Assembly: GCA_964460605.1 (NCBI GenBank)
Contig: CAYWPT010000005.1
Location: 1-39,584 of the forward strand
Direction of reading: 5' to 3'
Length of the DNA: 39,584 nucleotides
From: CAYFJV01 sp964460605
Lineage (GTDB): Archaea > Nanobdellota > Nanobdellia > Woesearchaeales > GW2011-AR9
Shown: positions 15,056-23,547 of the stretch, piece after piece
Layout: every line of letters starts with the position of its first letter
Position numbering within the stretch: the first letter of the stretch is position 1
The notes under the pieces: generated by a model
What the model was told of the DNA's origin: nothing
Database searches by the model: none
What the model saw: the letters and a program-made list of their open reading frames with translations, nothing else
Translations under genes and position numbers: made by a program

Positions 15056-15652
15056 ATGGTTAGAGAAGATGATATGGACGAAATGCCTGTACAAGAAGAT
15101 TTTAGCGAAGAATACTCTTATGAGTTAAAGATTCCTCACGAACGTATTGCAGTTCTTATTGGTAAAGAAGGTTCTACAAAAAAGAAGATTGAAGAAGAAG
15201 CGAAAGCTACATTAGATATTGATGAAGAAGGTAATGTGACCATTTCTGGCGATGATGCAATGCATTTATTTATTTGTAGGGAAATTGTGCGAGCAATTGG
15301 AAGAGGTTTTAATCCTAATGTCGCTTTATTTTTATTAAAAACAGATTATGTTTTAGAAATTCTTAGTTTAAGAGATGTTGCAGGTAAAAGTCATAACACC
15401 ATGGAAAGATTAAAAGGTCGTGTTATTGGTGAAAAAGGTAAGTCACGAAGAGTAATCGAAGAGCTTACTGGATGTCATATCTCTGTATATGGAAAAACTA
15501 TTGGTATCATTGGAGAAGCTTCTGATGTACACTTGGCGCACCAAGCTGTAGGCATGTTATTACAAGGAAGTATGCATAGAACTGTCTACAAATTCTTAGA
15601 AAAAAAGAACCAAGAAGCGCGTTTTGGTATTGGTGATTTGGTAAAAGGATAA
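15056..15652 (+). CDS. KH-domain RNA-binding protein, Pno1/Dim2-like
   Basis: A 198-residue protein with two KH domains. The first contains IAVLIGKEGSTKKKIEEEA (about 32-50), the second GRVIGEKGKSRRVIEELTG (about 122-140) followed by HISVYGKTIGIIG. This is the archaeal counterpart of eukaryotic Pno1/Dim2, which binds the 3' end of small-subunit rRNA during maturation. The position directly after rio1 and before the topoisomerase VI genes is conserved in many archaea and supports a role in ribosome assembly alongside Rio1. An acidic stretch of about 20 residues precedes the first KH domain. Confidence 0.88.
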   Translation: MVREDDMDEMPVQEDFSEEYSYELKIPHERIAVLIGKEGSTKKKIEEEAKATLDIDEEGNVTISGDDAMHLFICREIVRAIGRGFNPNVALFLLKTDYVLEILSLRDVAGKSHNTMERLKGRVIGEKGKSRRVIEELTGCHISVYGKTIGIIGEASDVHLAHQAVGMLLQGSMHRTVYKFLEKKNQEARFGIGDLVKG

Positions 15653-15703
15653 AATACATCTTTTACAAAAGTTTTTTAAAGCTCCTAGAAAGTTTTAACT
15701 TTC

Positions 15704-17377
15704 ATGGCAAAAAGAAGTGCTGAAGATTTAGCAAAAGGACACAGAGAAATTTCTATTGCAGAGTTCTTTGAAAAAAACAGACACTTACTTGGTTTTGATA
15801 ACCCAAGAAGAGCACTTTTAACTGCAATCAAGGAAGGTGTAGACAACGCTTTAGACGCTTGTGAAGAGGCAAGAATTCTCCCAGAGATCAATGTTGATAT
15901 CATTGAACTCTCAGAAGGACGTTTCAGAGTAGTAATGGAAGATAATGGTCCTGGAATAATCCCGAAACAAGTGCCAAAGATTTTTGCAAAATTATTATAC
16001 GGTTCAAAATTCCATAAATTAGCACAAACAAGGGGTCAGCAAGGTATTGGTATTTCTGCTGCAGCACTCTACGGTCAATTAACCACTGGTAAACCGGTTA
16101 CTGTTACAACTAAGACTGGTAAAGGTAAAAAAGCGACATTTATGAAATTAAAAATTGATTCTCAAACTAATAAACCAGTTGTGATTAAAGAAGATCAAGT
16201 TGACTGGGAAGAAAAAGAGCATGGAACAAAAATTGAAATTGATATGGAAGGTCATTACCAAAAAGGAAGACAATCTGTTGATGAATATATGAAAGAGACA
16301 GCGATTGTAAACCCACATGCAAGTTTTATTTATACAACTCCTGAAGCTAAACAATATATTTTTCCAAGAGCGGTTGAGACTATGCCTCCTGAGGCAATTG
16401 AAATTAAACCGCACCCTTATGGGGTAGAACTTGGAAGATTAATGCGGATGCTAAAACAAAGTGACACTAAAACTCTGCAACAGTTCTTAACCAAAGAATT
16501 TTCACGTGTTGGCGCGGGAACTGCAAAAGATATTTGTCAAAACGGATCATTATTACCTAAAACAAAACCTGGGAAAATGACAAGGGAGATGTCTGAACAA
16601 CTAATGAAAGGAATTAACGCTACAAAAATTATGAACCCACCAACTAATTGTATCTCACCGATTGGTGCGGAAGCTTTAGAGAAAGGTTTGCGTAAAGAAA
16701 TCAATGCAGAATTTTATTGTTCAGCGACACGTCCACCTACTGTATATCGTGGAAATCCATTTGTTATCGAAGCTGCTTTAGCTTATGGTGGTGAACAAAA
16801 AGCTGATAAAACTGTAAGAGTTATGCGTTTTGCAAACAGAGTTCCTTTGTTATACCAACAAGGTGCTTGTGCAACTACTAAAGGAATTTCAGAAACTGTG
16901 TGGAGATCTTATGGTTTACAACAAAGTAGAAGTAGTCTACCAGTTGGACCATGTACGGTTGTCATTCATATGGCGTCAGTGTGGGTACCTTTTACTTCAG
17001 AGAGTAAGGAAGCTTTAGCGCATTACGATATTATCATTCAAGAAATTAGAAAAGCTCTTCAGGATTGTGGAAGAAAGTTGGCATCATATGTAAACAAGAA
17101 AAAGAAAATTGGTGCTGAAGCTAAGAAACGTGATTTTATTACCAAATTTATGCCACACATTGCAGAAGCATTAGGCGAATTATTAAATTTAGACGAAGAG
17201 AAAAAGAAAAGAATCGAAGATGATCTTGCTGAAATTTTACAACATGAACGTGGAAAATTAGAAGAAATCAAAGTTGATAATCCTGATTATGATCCTGAAT
17301 TTGCAAAAATAGGAAAGGAAGAGAAAAAAGTTGAAAATGAAGAGGAATCTGAAGGAACTCAGAGTAAACTTGTATAA
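15704..17377 (+). CDS. top6B: DNA topoisomerase VI subunit B
   Basis: A 557-residue GHKL ATPase subunit. ATP-binding motifs are EGVDNALDAC (about 44-53), MEDNGPGI (Bergerat G1) and GQQGIGISAAALYGQL. The H2TH and transducer domains follow, including QSRSSLPVGP and the conserved switch-lysine region. The C-terminal 60 residues are charged and Glu/Lys-rich. ATP-driven dimerisation of B gates double-strand DNA passage by the A subunit and relaxes supercoils. Its TAA overlaps the ATG of top6A by one base (TAATG), indicating translational coupling. Confidence 0.97.
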   Translation: MAKRSAEDLAKGHREISIAEFFEKNRHLLGFDNPRRALLTAIKEGVDNALDACEEARILPEINVDIIELSEGRFRVVMEDNGPGIIPKQVPKIFAKLLYGSKFHKLAQTRGQQGIGISAAALYGQLTTGKPVTVTTKTGKGKKATFMKLKIDSQTNKPVVIKEDQVDWEEKEHGTKIEIDMEGHYQKGRQSVDEYMKETAIVNPHASFIYTTPEAKQYIFPRAVETMPPEAIEIKPHPYGVELGRLMRMLKQSDTKTLQQFLTKEFSRVGAGTAKDICQNGSLLPKTKPGKMTREMSEQLMKGINATKIMNPPTNCISPIGAEALEKGLRKEINAEFYCSATRPPTVYRGNPFVIEAALAYGGEQKADKTVRVMRFANRVPLLYQQGACATTKGISETVWRSYGLQQSRSSLPVGPCTVVIHMASVWVPFTSESKEALAHYDIIIQEIRKALQDCGRKLASYVNKKKKIGAEAKKRDFITKFMPHIAEALGELLNLDEEKKKRIEDDLAEILQHERGKLEEIKVDNPDYDPEFAKIGKEEKKVENEEESEGTQSKLV

Positions 17378-18471
17378 TGGCAAAGAAAGATGAATCAAGA
17401 GTAGTGGATAAAATTATGGATATTGCTAAAGATGTCTATGCTGATATTAAAAAACAAAAGCAACCTGAGTTAGAAATGCCTATCCGATCACTTTCAAATG
17501 TAGCTTATAATGAGAAAGAAGGTTATTTCAAAATTTTATCAAAAGTTAAAACTAGAACATTAACTGCAAACACTATCAAAACATTCGCTCAGACTTTACG
17601 TATGATGGGACTTTCTCGTGATTTAATCAAAGAAAATGATTTAGCAACAAAAAGAGAAGCGTATTATGTAAGTAAAAACTGGGGTGAAGCTCGATTCAAA
17701 GAACAACCAGAATCAGATTCAGTAATGGATGATATTGAAGCTATGATGCGTGTAAATCGTGAACAAATTGGTTTTGTTCCTGAAGAAAAAGGTGGCGCAG
17801 TTGCTGGTGAACTGATCGTAGTAGATAAAGATGATGATGGTAAAAATTTAGAAATTGATTGTACTAAATTCGGTTCAGGAGCTTATTCAGTACCATCTTC
17901 AGTTGAACATTTAAAATTTAAAACTAAAGCTAAATTTGTATTAGCAGTAGAAACATCAGGTATGTTTGAGCGTTTAAACAAACATAAGTATTGGAAAAAG
18001 TCTAATTGTATTTTAGTTGCAATGGGTGGAGTTCCAACCCGTGCATGTCGTAGATTTATTCGTAAATTAGCTGATGATCATAAATTAGAAGTATTCGTAT
18101 TTACTGATGGTGATCCATATGGATTTGGATCTATTTATAGAACTTTGAAAGTAGGTTCAGGGAATGCTGCACATATTAATCAATTCTTTTGCGTACCACA
18201 AGCTAAATTCATTGGTGTAACTCCACAAGATATTCTTGATTACAAATTACCTACACATCCACTTAAAGATGTGGATATTAAGAAAATTAAAGATCTTGTA
18301 AAGAATGATCCTTTCATTAAACATTACAAACCTTGGCAAAAAGCTTTGACTCAAATGGCTAAGATGAAGGTGAGAGTTGAACAGCAAGCTTTCGCTAAGC
18401 ATGGATTAAACTTTGTAATGGAAGAATATTTGCCTAAGAAATTAAAAGATCCTAAAAGTTGGTTGCCTTAA
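17377..18471 (+). CDS. top6A: DNA topoisomerase VI subunit A (Spo11 homologue)
   Basis: A 364-residue catalytic subunit. The winged-helix CAP-like domain carries the active-site tyrosine in KREAYYVSKNW (Tyr96/97). The Toprim domain has VETSGMFERL (Glu) and FTDGDPYGFGS (Asp pair), which bind Mg. Together with Top6B it makes a transient double-strand break to pass another duplex. Start codon choice is fixed by the one-base overlap with top6B. A 12-bp inverted repeat begins 8 bp after the stop (18479). Confidence 0.97.
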   Translation: MAKKDESRVVDKIMDIAKDVYADIKKQKQPELEMPIRSLSNVAYNEKEGYFKILSKVKTRTLTANTIKTFAQTLRMMGLSRDLIKENDLATKREAYYVSKNWGEARFKEQPESDSVMDDIEAMMRVNREQIGFVPEEKGGAVAGELIVVDKDDDGKNLEIDCTKFGSGAYSVPSSVEHLKFKTKAKFVLAVETSGMFERLNKHKYWKKSNCILVAMGGVPTRACRRFIRKLADDHKLEVFVFTDGDPYGFGSIYRTLKVGSGNAAHINQFFCVPQAKFIGVTPQDILDYKLPTHPLKDVDIKKIKDLVKNDPFIKHYKPWQKALTQMAKMKVRVEQQAFAKHGLNFVMEEYLPKKLKDPKSWLP

Positions 18472-18478
18472 GTAGAAG

Positions 18479-18547
18479 CTGATCTTTCCACCTGTGTGTT
18501 CACAGTTGGTGAAACCATCCTCATTGAATATTGATTGGAAAGATCAG
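18479..18547. other. Folded 69-nt element after top6A with a 12-bp terminal stem
   Basis: CTGATCTTTCCA (18479-18490) pairs perfectly with TGGAAAGATCAG (18536-18547). The 45-nt interior contains CTGTG-TGTT-CACAG (18492-18505) and a short GGT-GAA-ACC. There is no T run directly after the stem, so it is not a simple terminator. It may be a processed 3' UTR element or small RNA; strand is unknown. The remaining 70 bp up to the next gene show nothing clear. Confidence 0.45.
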
Positions 18548-18618
18548 TGGCTTTGACTAAAACAATCCTAGTAAATCCCACTTTTAAGGGAGAAATTCTG
18601 AGTTGTCCACTATTTATC

Positions 18619-19191
18619 TTACATGATATATGTGTCCATTTTTGATAATAGCAATCTAGCAGAATTAATTAGTCCTGGCAAACTTGAAGCCCTAAAATCT
18701 CTTAAATTCCTTTCTAATTCTCTTCTCTCTTTTTCGACGAAATCTTCAATTTGATTATAATCAAAAGGATATCCTTCTTCGACAAAATCAATCATTCCAC
18801 TAACAATAAGTAAACTTGTAGGTGTATCTAAAAATTTATTTTTAGTTAAGTGATATAATGAAGGAGAAGTAATTGCTTTCTTTATTTCCATTATAGAGTC
18901 TCCATCTGTTATTGGGCTTCCGCGAGATATGTTATATGATCTAATTACACTCTCTGGGACCCCATTTTTATAACATTCACTTTCAATTCTTTCAAATAAA
19001 GGAATAAGATGTATCCTTCTTTTTATTAATTCATTTTCATGTATAACAGAATAAATACTATTAGTTAAAATATTAAATAGTGTGATTCTTTCAGTTGGTA
19101 AATTCATACAACTAGCTGCCTGCAATCTATTAATTGGGATAGAATATTCTCTTGGAAAAATTCTTCTTTTTAAAAATCCATCTAAATCCAT
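18619..19191 (-). CDS. Hypothetical protein, no recognised family
   Basis: A 190-residue, probably soluble and largely helical protein. It starts MDLDGFLKRRIFPREYSIPI and has a charged C-terminal helix around IEDFVEKERRELERNLRDFR. I see no catalytic motif, signal peptide or membrane segment. It begins 3 bp after the stop of the gene at 19195-19560 on the same strand, so the two are likely co-transcribed and translationally linked. It reads as ordinary protein with no frame breaks. It could be a lineage-specific gene; no function can be offered. Confidence 0.6.
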   Translation of the reverse strand: MDLDGFLKRRIFPREYSIPINRLQAASCMNLPTERITLFNILTNSIYSVIHENELIKRRIHLIPLFERIESECYKNGVPESVIRSYNISRGSPITDGDSIMEIKKAITSPSLYHLTKNKFLDTPTSLLIVSGMIDFVEEGYPFDYNQIEDFVEKERRELERNLRDFRASSLPGLINSARLLLSKMDTYIM

Positions 19192-19194
19192 TTT

Positions 19195-19560
19195 TTACTC
19201 CACACAAGCACAGGTCTTAAAACCTTTATTTTTTGCAGTATTTTTACTTGCAAAAGTTAGCTTGTTCTTCGGTTTAATATTCTTTGCAAAAGCACATTTT
19301 TCTGAATGAAATTTACTTGCAGTTTTACTTGCTACAAATTGCTTAGTTTTAGCTACTCTTTTAACTGCTGATTTATGTCTTTTACTTGTTTTTTTAATGT
19401 TCATTTCAGCAAGTTTTGTTGCTAACTCTAAGTTTTTCATATGTAAACTTCTCACTTCTACTTGAAGTGCTTTTACTTGAGCATCTAAAGTGTAAACATC
19501 TTGTTTAACCACTCTAAATGATCTAATTACATTTGATTTAAATTGTATCCAATCTACCAT
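19195..19560 (-). CDS. Coiled-coil protein with C-terminal Ada-like metal-binding domain
   Basis: A 121-residue protein. The N-terminal half is a helix with heptad character (VYTLDAQVKALQVEVRSLHM) that should dimerise, followed by a basic linker (KKTSKRHKSAVKRV). The last 48 residues hold FVASKTASKFHSEKCAFAK, IKPKNKLTFASKNTAKNKGF and a final TCACVE. This is the small Ada-type domain also seen, without cysteines, at the end of the 9480-10052 protein. Here His, Cys and the terminal CxC could bind zinc. It is the first gene of a pair with 18619-19191 (3-bp gap). Role unknown; nucleic-acid binding is one possibility because of the basic linker. Confidence 0.65.
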   Translation of the reverse strand: MVDWIQFKSNVIRSFRVVKQDVYTLDAQVKALQVEVRSLHMKNLELATKLAEMNIKKTSKRHKSAVKRVAKTKQFVASKTASKFHSEKCAFAKNIKPKNKLTFASKNTAKNKGFKTCACVE

Positions 19561-19669
19561 AAATACTCATATTTTAGCCTATTTATAAATGTTTTGTAAA
19601 ATAATCACTAACTAGTGGTTAAAAGCAAAAGAACACAAATTTTAAAAGGAAACTACTTTAATTCAGGGT

Positions 19670-20248
19670 ATGAAAAAATTACTATTCATATTAACAATTT
19701 TGAGTTTGAGCATGCTGATTGCAGCATGTCAAGGTGAAATTATGGCAAACAGAACAGCAATTATGACAACAAGTATGGGCACTATTGAAATCGAATTATT
19801 CGAAGACAAAATGCCTGTGACTACTGAGAATTTTATTAAATTAGCAGGAGAAGGCTATTATGACGGACAACGATTCCACAGAGTAATCAAAGATTTTATG
19901 ATTCAAGGTGGAGACCCTTTGAGCAAAGATGATGCACAAAGAGCAAAATGGGGTACAGGTGGTCCAGGTTATGCTATCAAAGATGAGTTTTCAGATGATA
20001 CGAGCAATGTTCGTGGAACAATAGCTATGGCAAATTCAGGTCCAAATTCAGGTGGCTCTCAGTTTTTCATCAATATGGTTGATAATACATTTTTAGACCA
20101 TAACAAACAACCATTTTCAAGTAAACATCCGGTTTTTGGAAAGGTAACTAAAGGAATGGAAGTAGTTGATGCGATTGGAAATGTACAAACTAAAGCAGGA
20201 GATCAACCTTTTGAAGATGTGGTTATTGAGTCTGTAAAGATTCAATAA
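19670..20248 (+). CDS. Cyclophilin-type peptidyl-prolyl isomerase, predicted lipoprotein
   Basis: A 192-residue protein. The N-terminus is a signal peptide with lipobox LIAAC (Cys20), so the mature protein should be membrane-anchored outside the cell. The cyclophilin domain starts about residue 25. It has the catalytic RFHRVIKDFMIQGGDP (Arg of FHR), TGGPGYAIKDEF, GTIAMANSGPNSGGSQFFI and HPVFGKVTKGM, all in family order. It should assist folding of exported proteins. A second ATG at 19742 (MANRTAIMTT) is exactly where cytosolic cyclophilins begin, so an internal start giving a cytosolic form is conceivable. Lgt and LspA candidates are encoded in the same window. Confidence 0.9.
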   Translation: MKKLLFILTILSLSMLIAACQGEIMANRTAIMTTSMGTIEIELFEDKMPVTTENFIKLAGEGYYDGQRFHRVIKDFMIQGGDPLSKDDAQRAKWGTGGPGYAIKDEFSDDTSNVRGTIAMANSGPNSGGSQFFINMVDNTFLDHNKQPFSSKHPVFGKVTKGMEVVDAIGNVQTKAGDQPFEDVVIESVKIQ

Positions 20249-20302
20249 TTCTTCTTTTATTTTCTTTTATATATGGTCTGTCCAGAATGATGTAGAACCC
20301 AA

Positions 20303-20350
20303 GTTTGACAGTTTACTAACTATTTCATCCAGAATTTCTATTTGACAGTT
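20303..20350 (+). repeat. Direct repeat at the left IS end (TCCAGAAT and TTTGACAGTT units)
   Basis: TTTGACAGTT occurs at 20303-20312 and again at 20341-20350, each preceded by TCCAGAAT (20281-20288 and 20328-20335). The inverted form occurs at 20480-20489 inside the transposase gene and at the right end. Subterminal repeats like these often bind transposase. Confidence 0.5.
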
Positions 20351-20380
20351 GGTTATTTTTTAAAAAAAATCATTGATTTC

Positions 20381-21811
20381 TCAAGTAATTGCTCTATTTT
20401 TCAGACAAATTAGTTCATTAATTGGATCAAAATTTGAATAAATTCTGCGTTTTCTAAACATTTCAAGTTTTTCAACCGTAACTGTCAAATTAGATAAGCT
20501 AATTTTGATGAATTTTGTTGAAATTTTCTTTAGCTTTGGATTGTCATATCGTATTAATGATATGATTAACTGAGCTAAATAACCAACTAAAAGAGACCCA
20601 TAAATGCTTTTTGTCGACCAAACCCTAAGTGGTTTTATACAAATTTCATTCTTTAAAGAATGCATTATTTTTTCAATTGAATCTTTTTCTCGATACAATT
20701 TTAATGCTTCTTCAAGTGTCAAATTTTGACTTGATGTAAGGCAGAAAAATCCTTCTCTACCTGTAATTGAAGCGTTTTTTACTTGTTCAAACGCTTCTTT
20801 TTCGGATAAAAATGGAAGTTTTGTTTGAATTGAGAATTTCATATCTATTAATGGGTTGTTCAATTGATATTTTCTTGGAAGTTTTTTGTTCAAATCAATT
20901 GAGCGTTGAATCTCTTGTGCTTCTCGAAATTGTCGAGAAGCTTTTCTCAACTTAGATTCAATCTGTTTAGATTGAAGATATTTAGAGAAAAAAAAGTAGT
21001 TAGTTCGAGATGGAAATTTTTGTGTGAAGCCATAAATCCCTTTTTCTTTATCAATCAACTCTGGTTTTAGTTTCCAGAATTCTTTGATTAACTCATCATC
21101 ACTTTCATTTAACTTTTTAGCAGTAAGATAATTCATCTTACTGACGATAACACTATTCAAATTAGTCTTTGAATTTGCACCTTTATCAAACACAAGCAAC
21201 GATTTATCCCTCATTTTACCTTTGACCTGGTCAAAGGTCATTTGGAAATGGCTTTGATCATTTAAATTACCAGGGGCTATAGTTAAACCGATAGGAATAT
21301 TAATTGGTTTACGAAGTTCGCTAACCCCAAAAGTTATCTGTTTCTTATCTGGTCTATGGTCTTTACTATAACCATATTTTCCTAATGTGGATTTATCTCC
21401 CCATATGATTAAGCTACTCCAATCCATATTCACATCAGTATGACTGAAGTCATACTTTTTGAATAATATATCTTGGATGTCAAGAATTATAGTTTGATAA
21501 TTTTCTCCAATTTTTTCGATTGCTCGAAACAAAGTTCGTTGTTCAAACTTTTTTAAACCAAACTCGAGTAAAACTTCATCTCTATTAATCCAATTTGAAG
21601 CCCTGCTCAGGCTCAAATTTTCTGTCAGCCTGTAGGAAATGACTGCTTCCACAATATTTAGCAAAGGGATTCCCCTTTGCTTGAATTTAGAAAAAATCTT
21701 CTCAAACCCTAAGAATTTTGAGTAATTCTTTACAGAAATCGTCGTTCCGACCGGAAAAGATATATTTGAGTTTGATTTAATCGCCTTAGTTCTTGTGTTT
21801 GTTGTTTTCAT
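20381..21811 (-). CDS. DDE transposase, IS4 superfamily/IS1634-like
   Basis: A 476-residue transposase. The N-terminal third is helical DNA-binding (RGIPLLNIVEAVISYRLTEN). The DDE catalytic core has a first Asp in SHTDVNMDWSSLIIWGD with the family-typical GYSKDHRPDKKQITFG, a second Asp in SLLVFDKGANSKTN, and the Glu in the YREK-type motif LYREKDSIEKIMHSLKNE. All motifs are in order with no stop or frameshift, so the enzyme looks functional. Codon use is AT-rich like its surroundings. Confidence 0.88.
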   Translation of the reverse strand: MKTTNTRTKAIKSNSNISFPVGTTISVKNYSKFLGFEKIFSKFKQRGIPLLNIVEAVISYRLTENLSLSRASNWINRDEVLLEFGLKKFEQRTLFRAIEKIGENYQTIILDIQDILFKKYDFSHTDVNMDWSSLIIWGDKSTLGKYGYSKDHRPDKKQITFGVSELRKPINIPIGLTIAPGNLNDQSHFQMTFDQVKGKMRDKSLLVFDKGANSKTNLNSVIVSKMNYLTAKKLNESDDELIKEFWKLKPELIDKEKGIYGFTQKFPSRTNYFFFSKYLQSKQIESKLRKASRQFREAQEIQRSIDLNKKLPRKYQLNNPLIDMKFSIQTKLPFLSEKEAFEQVKNASITGREGFFCLTSSQNLTLEEALKLYREKDSIEKIMHSLKNEICIKPLRVWSTKSIYGSLLVGYLAQLIISLIRYDNPKLKKISTKFIKISLSNLTVTVEKLEMFRKRRIYSNFDPINELICLKNRAIT

Positions 21812-21860
21812 ACAAGATTTAACAAATGCAAGAACTTTTTTAATTAACTGTCAAACTTAG

Positions 21861-21968
21861 GATAGACAGAGAACTTATTTGATTCCAGAGATTGATATGG
21901 AAGATGATGAAGAAGTCTTAATAGATTCTACTTTAAGAAAAGCAGAAGGGATTGAAGGAAGACTTTAA
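21861..21968 (+). pseudogene. 3' remnant of a gene cut by the insertion sequence
   Basis: Directly after the right IS end, a frame beginning DRQRTYLIPEIDMEDDEEVL and ending AEGIEGRL* runs to TAA at 21966. It has no proper start: the first ATG (21897) would give 23 residues. It looks like the acidic C-terminal tail of a plus-strand gene whose upstream part was lost or displaced by the IS. No matching 5' part is visible left of the IS (20249-20300). Its stop overlaps the stop of the convergent GTPase gene. Confidence 0.4.
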
Positions 21969-22702
21969 TTTTTTAATTTTCCACTTTGCCAATCTTTCAT
22001 TAAAGCTCTGGCAGTTCTTTCAATGTCTGCTCTTTTTCCTTTTAATAAGAATTTCATATGAAAAGCTAAAGCTTCTAAAATTTCTTCAGCATCATCTAAT
22101 GCATCATCTAATTTATAGAATTTTTTAACCATCTCTTTATGATCAATAATAAATTTTTCAGCAACAGTTTCTGGATCTTTTAATTGTGAAAAATCAATAG
22201 CCCCAGTTAAACTATGTTTGTAAGGGTCTTTTTCTTTGTAGGGAAAAACTCCAGGTGAATCTAAGAGCATAATTTTACTATCAACTTTTATTTTTTGTAC
22301 TCCTTTTGTAAATCCTGACCAAGAAGAGGTTCGAGCAGAACCACGACCAGATAATGCATTAATCATTGAGGATTTTCCAACGTTTGGATATCCTAATATT
22401 CCAACAGTCACTTCTTTTCCACGACTCATCTCTAAAATTTTCTTTTTCAAGATAGTAGTACCTTTTTTCTCAGCACTTGAGATAAAAATACATGGTTTGA
22501 GAATCCTTTTCCAACGACCTAAGTTTTCTTCACCCACTAAATCTGCTTTATTGATGACAAATAATAATTTTTTTCCTGCTCGATCTACTTTCTCTTCAAT
22601 TTCTACATTTCTACTTTTATCAACCATACGTGCATCAAGTACTTCGATAACAATATCCGCTTCCTTGATGATTTTGTTCACGTGTTTCCAAAAATTTGCC
22701 AT
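21965..22702 (-). CDS. Circularly permuted ribosome-assembly GTPase (YlqF/RbgA-like)
   Basis: A 245-residue GTPase with permuted motif order. G4 NKAD (51-54) and G5 ISSAEKKG come first, then G1 GYPNVGKS (104-111), a G2 threonine in SGFTKG and G3 DSPG (148-151). The N-terminal FWKHVNKIIKEADIVIEVLDAR is the usual YlqF/YawG/Nog2 segment, and a helical C-terminal domain follows. Such GTPases act in large-subunit ribosome biogenesis. It is divergent from lgt with 34 bp between starts, so the two share a promoter region. The stop overlaps the remnant at 21861-21968. Confidence 0.88.
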   Translation of the reverse strand: MANFWKHVNKIIKEADIVIEVLDARMVDKSRNVEIEEKVDRAGKKLLFVINKADLVGEENLGRWKRILKPCIFISSAEKKGTTILKKKILEMSRGKEVTVGILGYPNVGKSSMINALSGRGSARTSSWSGFTKGVQKIKVDSKIMLLDSPGVFPYKEKDPYKHSLTGAIDFSQLKDPETVAEKFIIDHKEMVKKFYKLDDALDDAEEILEALAFHMKFLLKGKRADIERTARALMKDWQSGKLKN

Positions 22703-22736
22703 TATGTTTTTAAACTCGCTCTACTTTAAATGTCTT

Positions 22737-23537
22737 ATGTTCATTCATAATCTCAATCCAGTACTTATCCCCATTGGGCCTTTAGAATTACGTTGGTATG
22801 GTTTAGCTTATTTATTAGGGTTCTTCTTTACAGTGTGGTATTTACAATATCAAAGAAAATATGATAACCTTGACCTAACAAAAGATGAGATTTGGGATTT
22901 TGGATTTTACTTAATGCTTGGATTACTCATTGGTGCTAGAATTTTCGTTGTATTTTGGGATCCTGGCGCTTATTTAGAAAATCCATTAGAATTTTTTAAA
23001 ATCTGGCATGGCGGGATGAGTTTTCATGGAGCATTATTTGGGTCAATTATAGCAGGAGCTTGGTTTTGTAAAAAGAAAAAAGTTTCAATTTTACACGTGG
23101 CAGATTTGGTTGCAGTTCCTGCAATCTTTGGTCTAGCTTTAGGACGTTTAGCTAATTTTATGAATGCAGAATTAGTAGGTCTTATCACTGATGCAGCTTG
23201 GTGTGTAGATTTCTCACAAAATGAATATTTAAGGAATACTCCGGAAGGATGCAGACATCCATGGGCATTGTACGCAGCACTAAAAAGATTCACAGTATTT
23301 GGCTGGCTTTATTACCTAACATTCACAAAAAAATTCAAAGAAGGTTTCATTTTCTGGAACTTTATCTTTTGGGATGGTTTAGGAAGATTTGTTTTAGATT
23401 ATTGGAGGATTGAGACACAATTTTATTTTGGTCTGACTCCAGGACAATTGTTAAGTCTCTTTATGATAATCATAGCCCTGTATTTCTTTTGGAAAAATCA
23501 CAAACAAGATTGGAAAGGCTTATTAATTACAAAATAA
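22737..23537 (+). CDS. lgt: Prolipoprotein diacylglyceryl transferase
   Basis: A 266-residue polytopic membrane enzyme with Lgt motifs: LRWYGLAYLLGFF near the N-terminus, WHGGMSFHGALFG (His97 region), LGRLANFMNAELVG (Arg137 and Asn140), RHPWALYAA and the C-terminal GLGRFVLDYWR (Arg217 and Arg224). In bacteria Lgt transfers diacylglycerol from phosphatidylglycerol to the lipobox cysteine; an archaeal enzyme would have to use an ether lipid. An in-frame open stretch extends upstream to 22497 but runs through the divergent GTPase gene. The ATG at 22737 (MFIHNLNPVL) matches the family N-terminus. It works logically with LspA (10065-10508). Confidence 0.9.
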   Translation: MFIHNLNPVLIPIGPLELRWYGLAYLLGFFFTVWYLQYQRKYDNLDLTKDEIWDFGFYLMLGLLIGARIFVVFWDPGAYLENPLEFFKIWHGGMSFHGALFGSIIAGAWFCKKKKVSILHVADLVAVPAIFGLALGRLANFMNAELVGLITDAAWCVDFSQNEYLRNTPEGCRHPWALYAALKRFTVFGWLYYLTFTKKFKEGFIFWNFIFWDGLGRFVLDYWRIETQFYFGLTPGQLLSLFMIIIALYFFWKNHKQDWKGLLITK

Positions 23538-23547
23538 TACTCAAACT

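Larger units (their letters stand above)
20301..21858. mobile_element. Insertion sequence, IS4 superfamily (IS1634-like)
   Basis: A single transposase gene on the minus strand is bounded by 13-bp perfect inverted repeats AAGTTTGACAGTT (20301-20313) and AACTGTCAAACTT (21846-21858). Similarity continues imperfectly for a few bases inside. I could not find a clear target-site duplication outside these repeats, and the left end could extend further, since TCTGTC occurs outside both ends (about 20278 and 21865 on opposite strands). The transposase appears intact, so the element may be recently active. Confidence 0.75.

Noticed and set aside
22497..22736. N-terminal extension of lgt
   Set aside because: It is antisense to the permuted GTPase gene; the Lgt family N-terminus begins at 22737.
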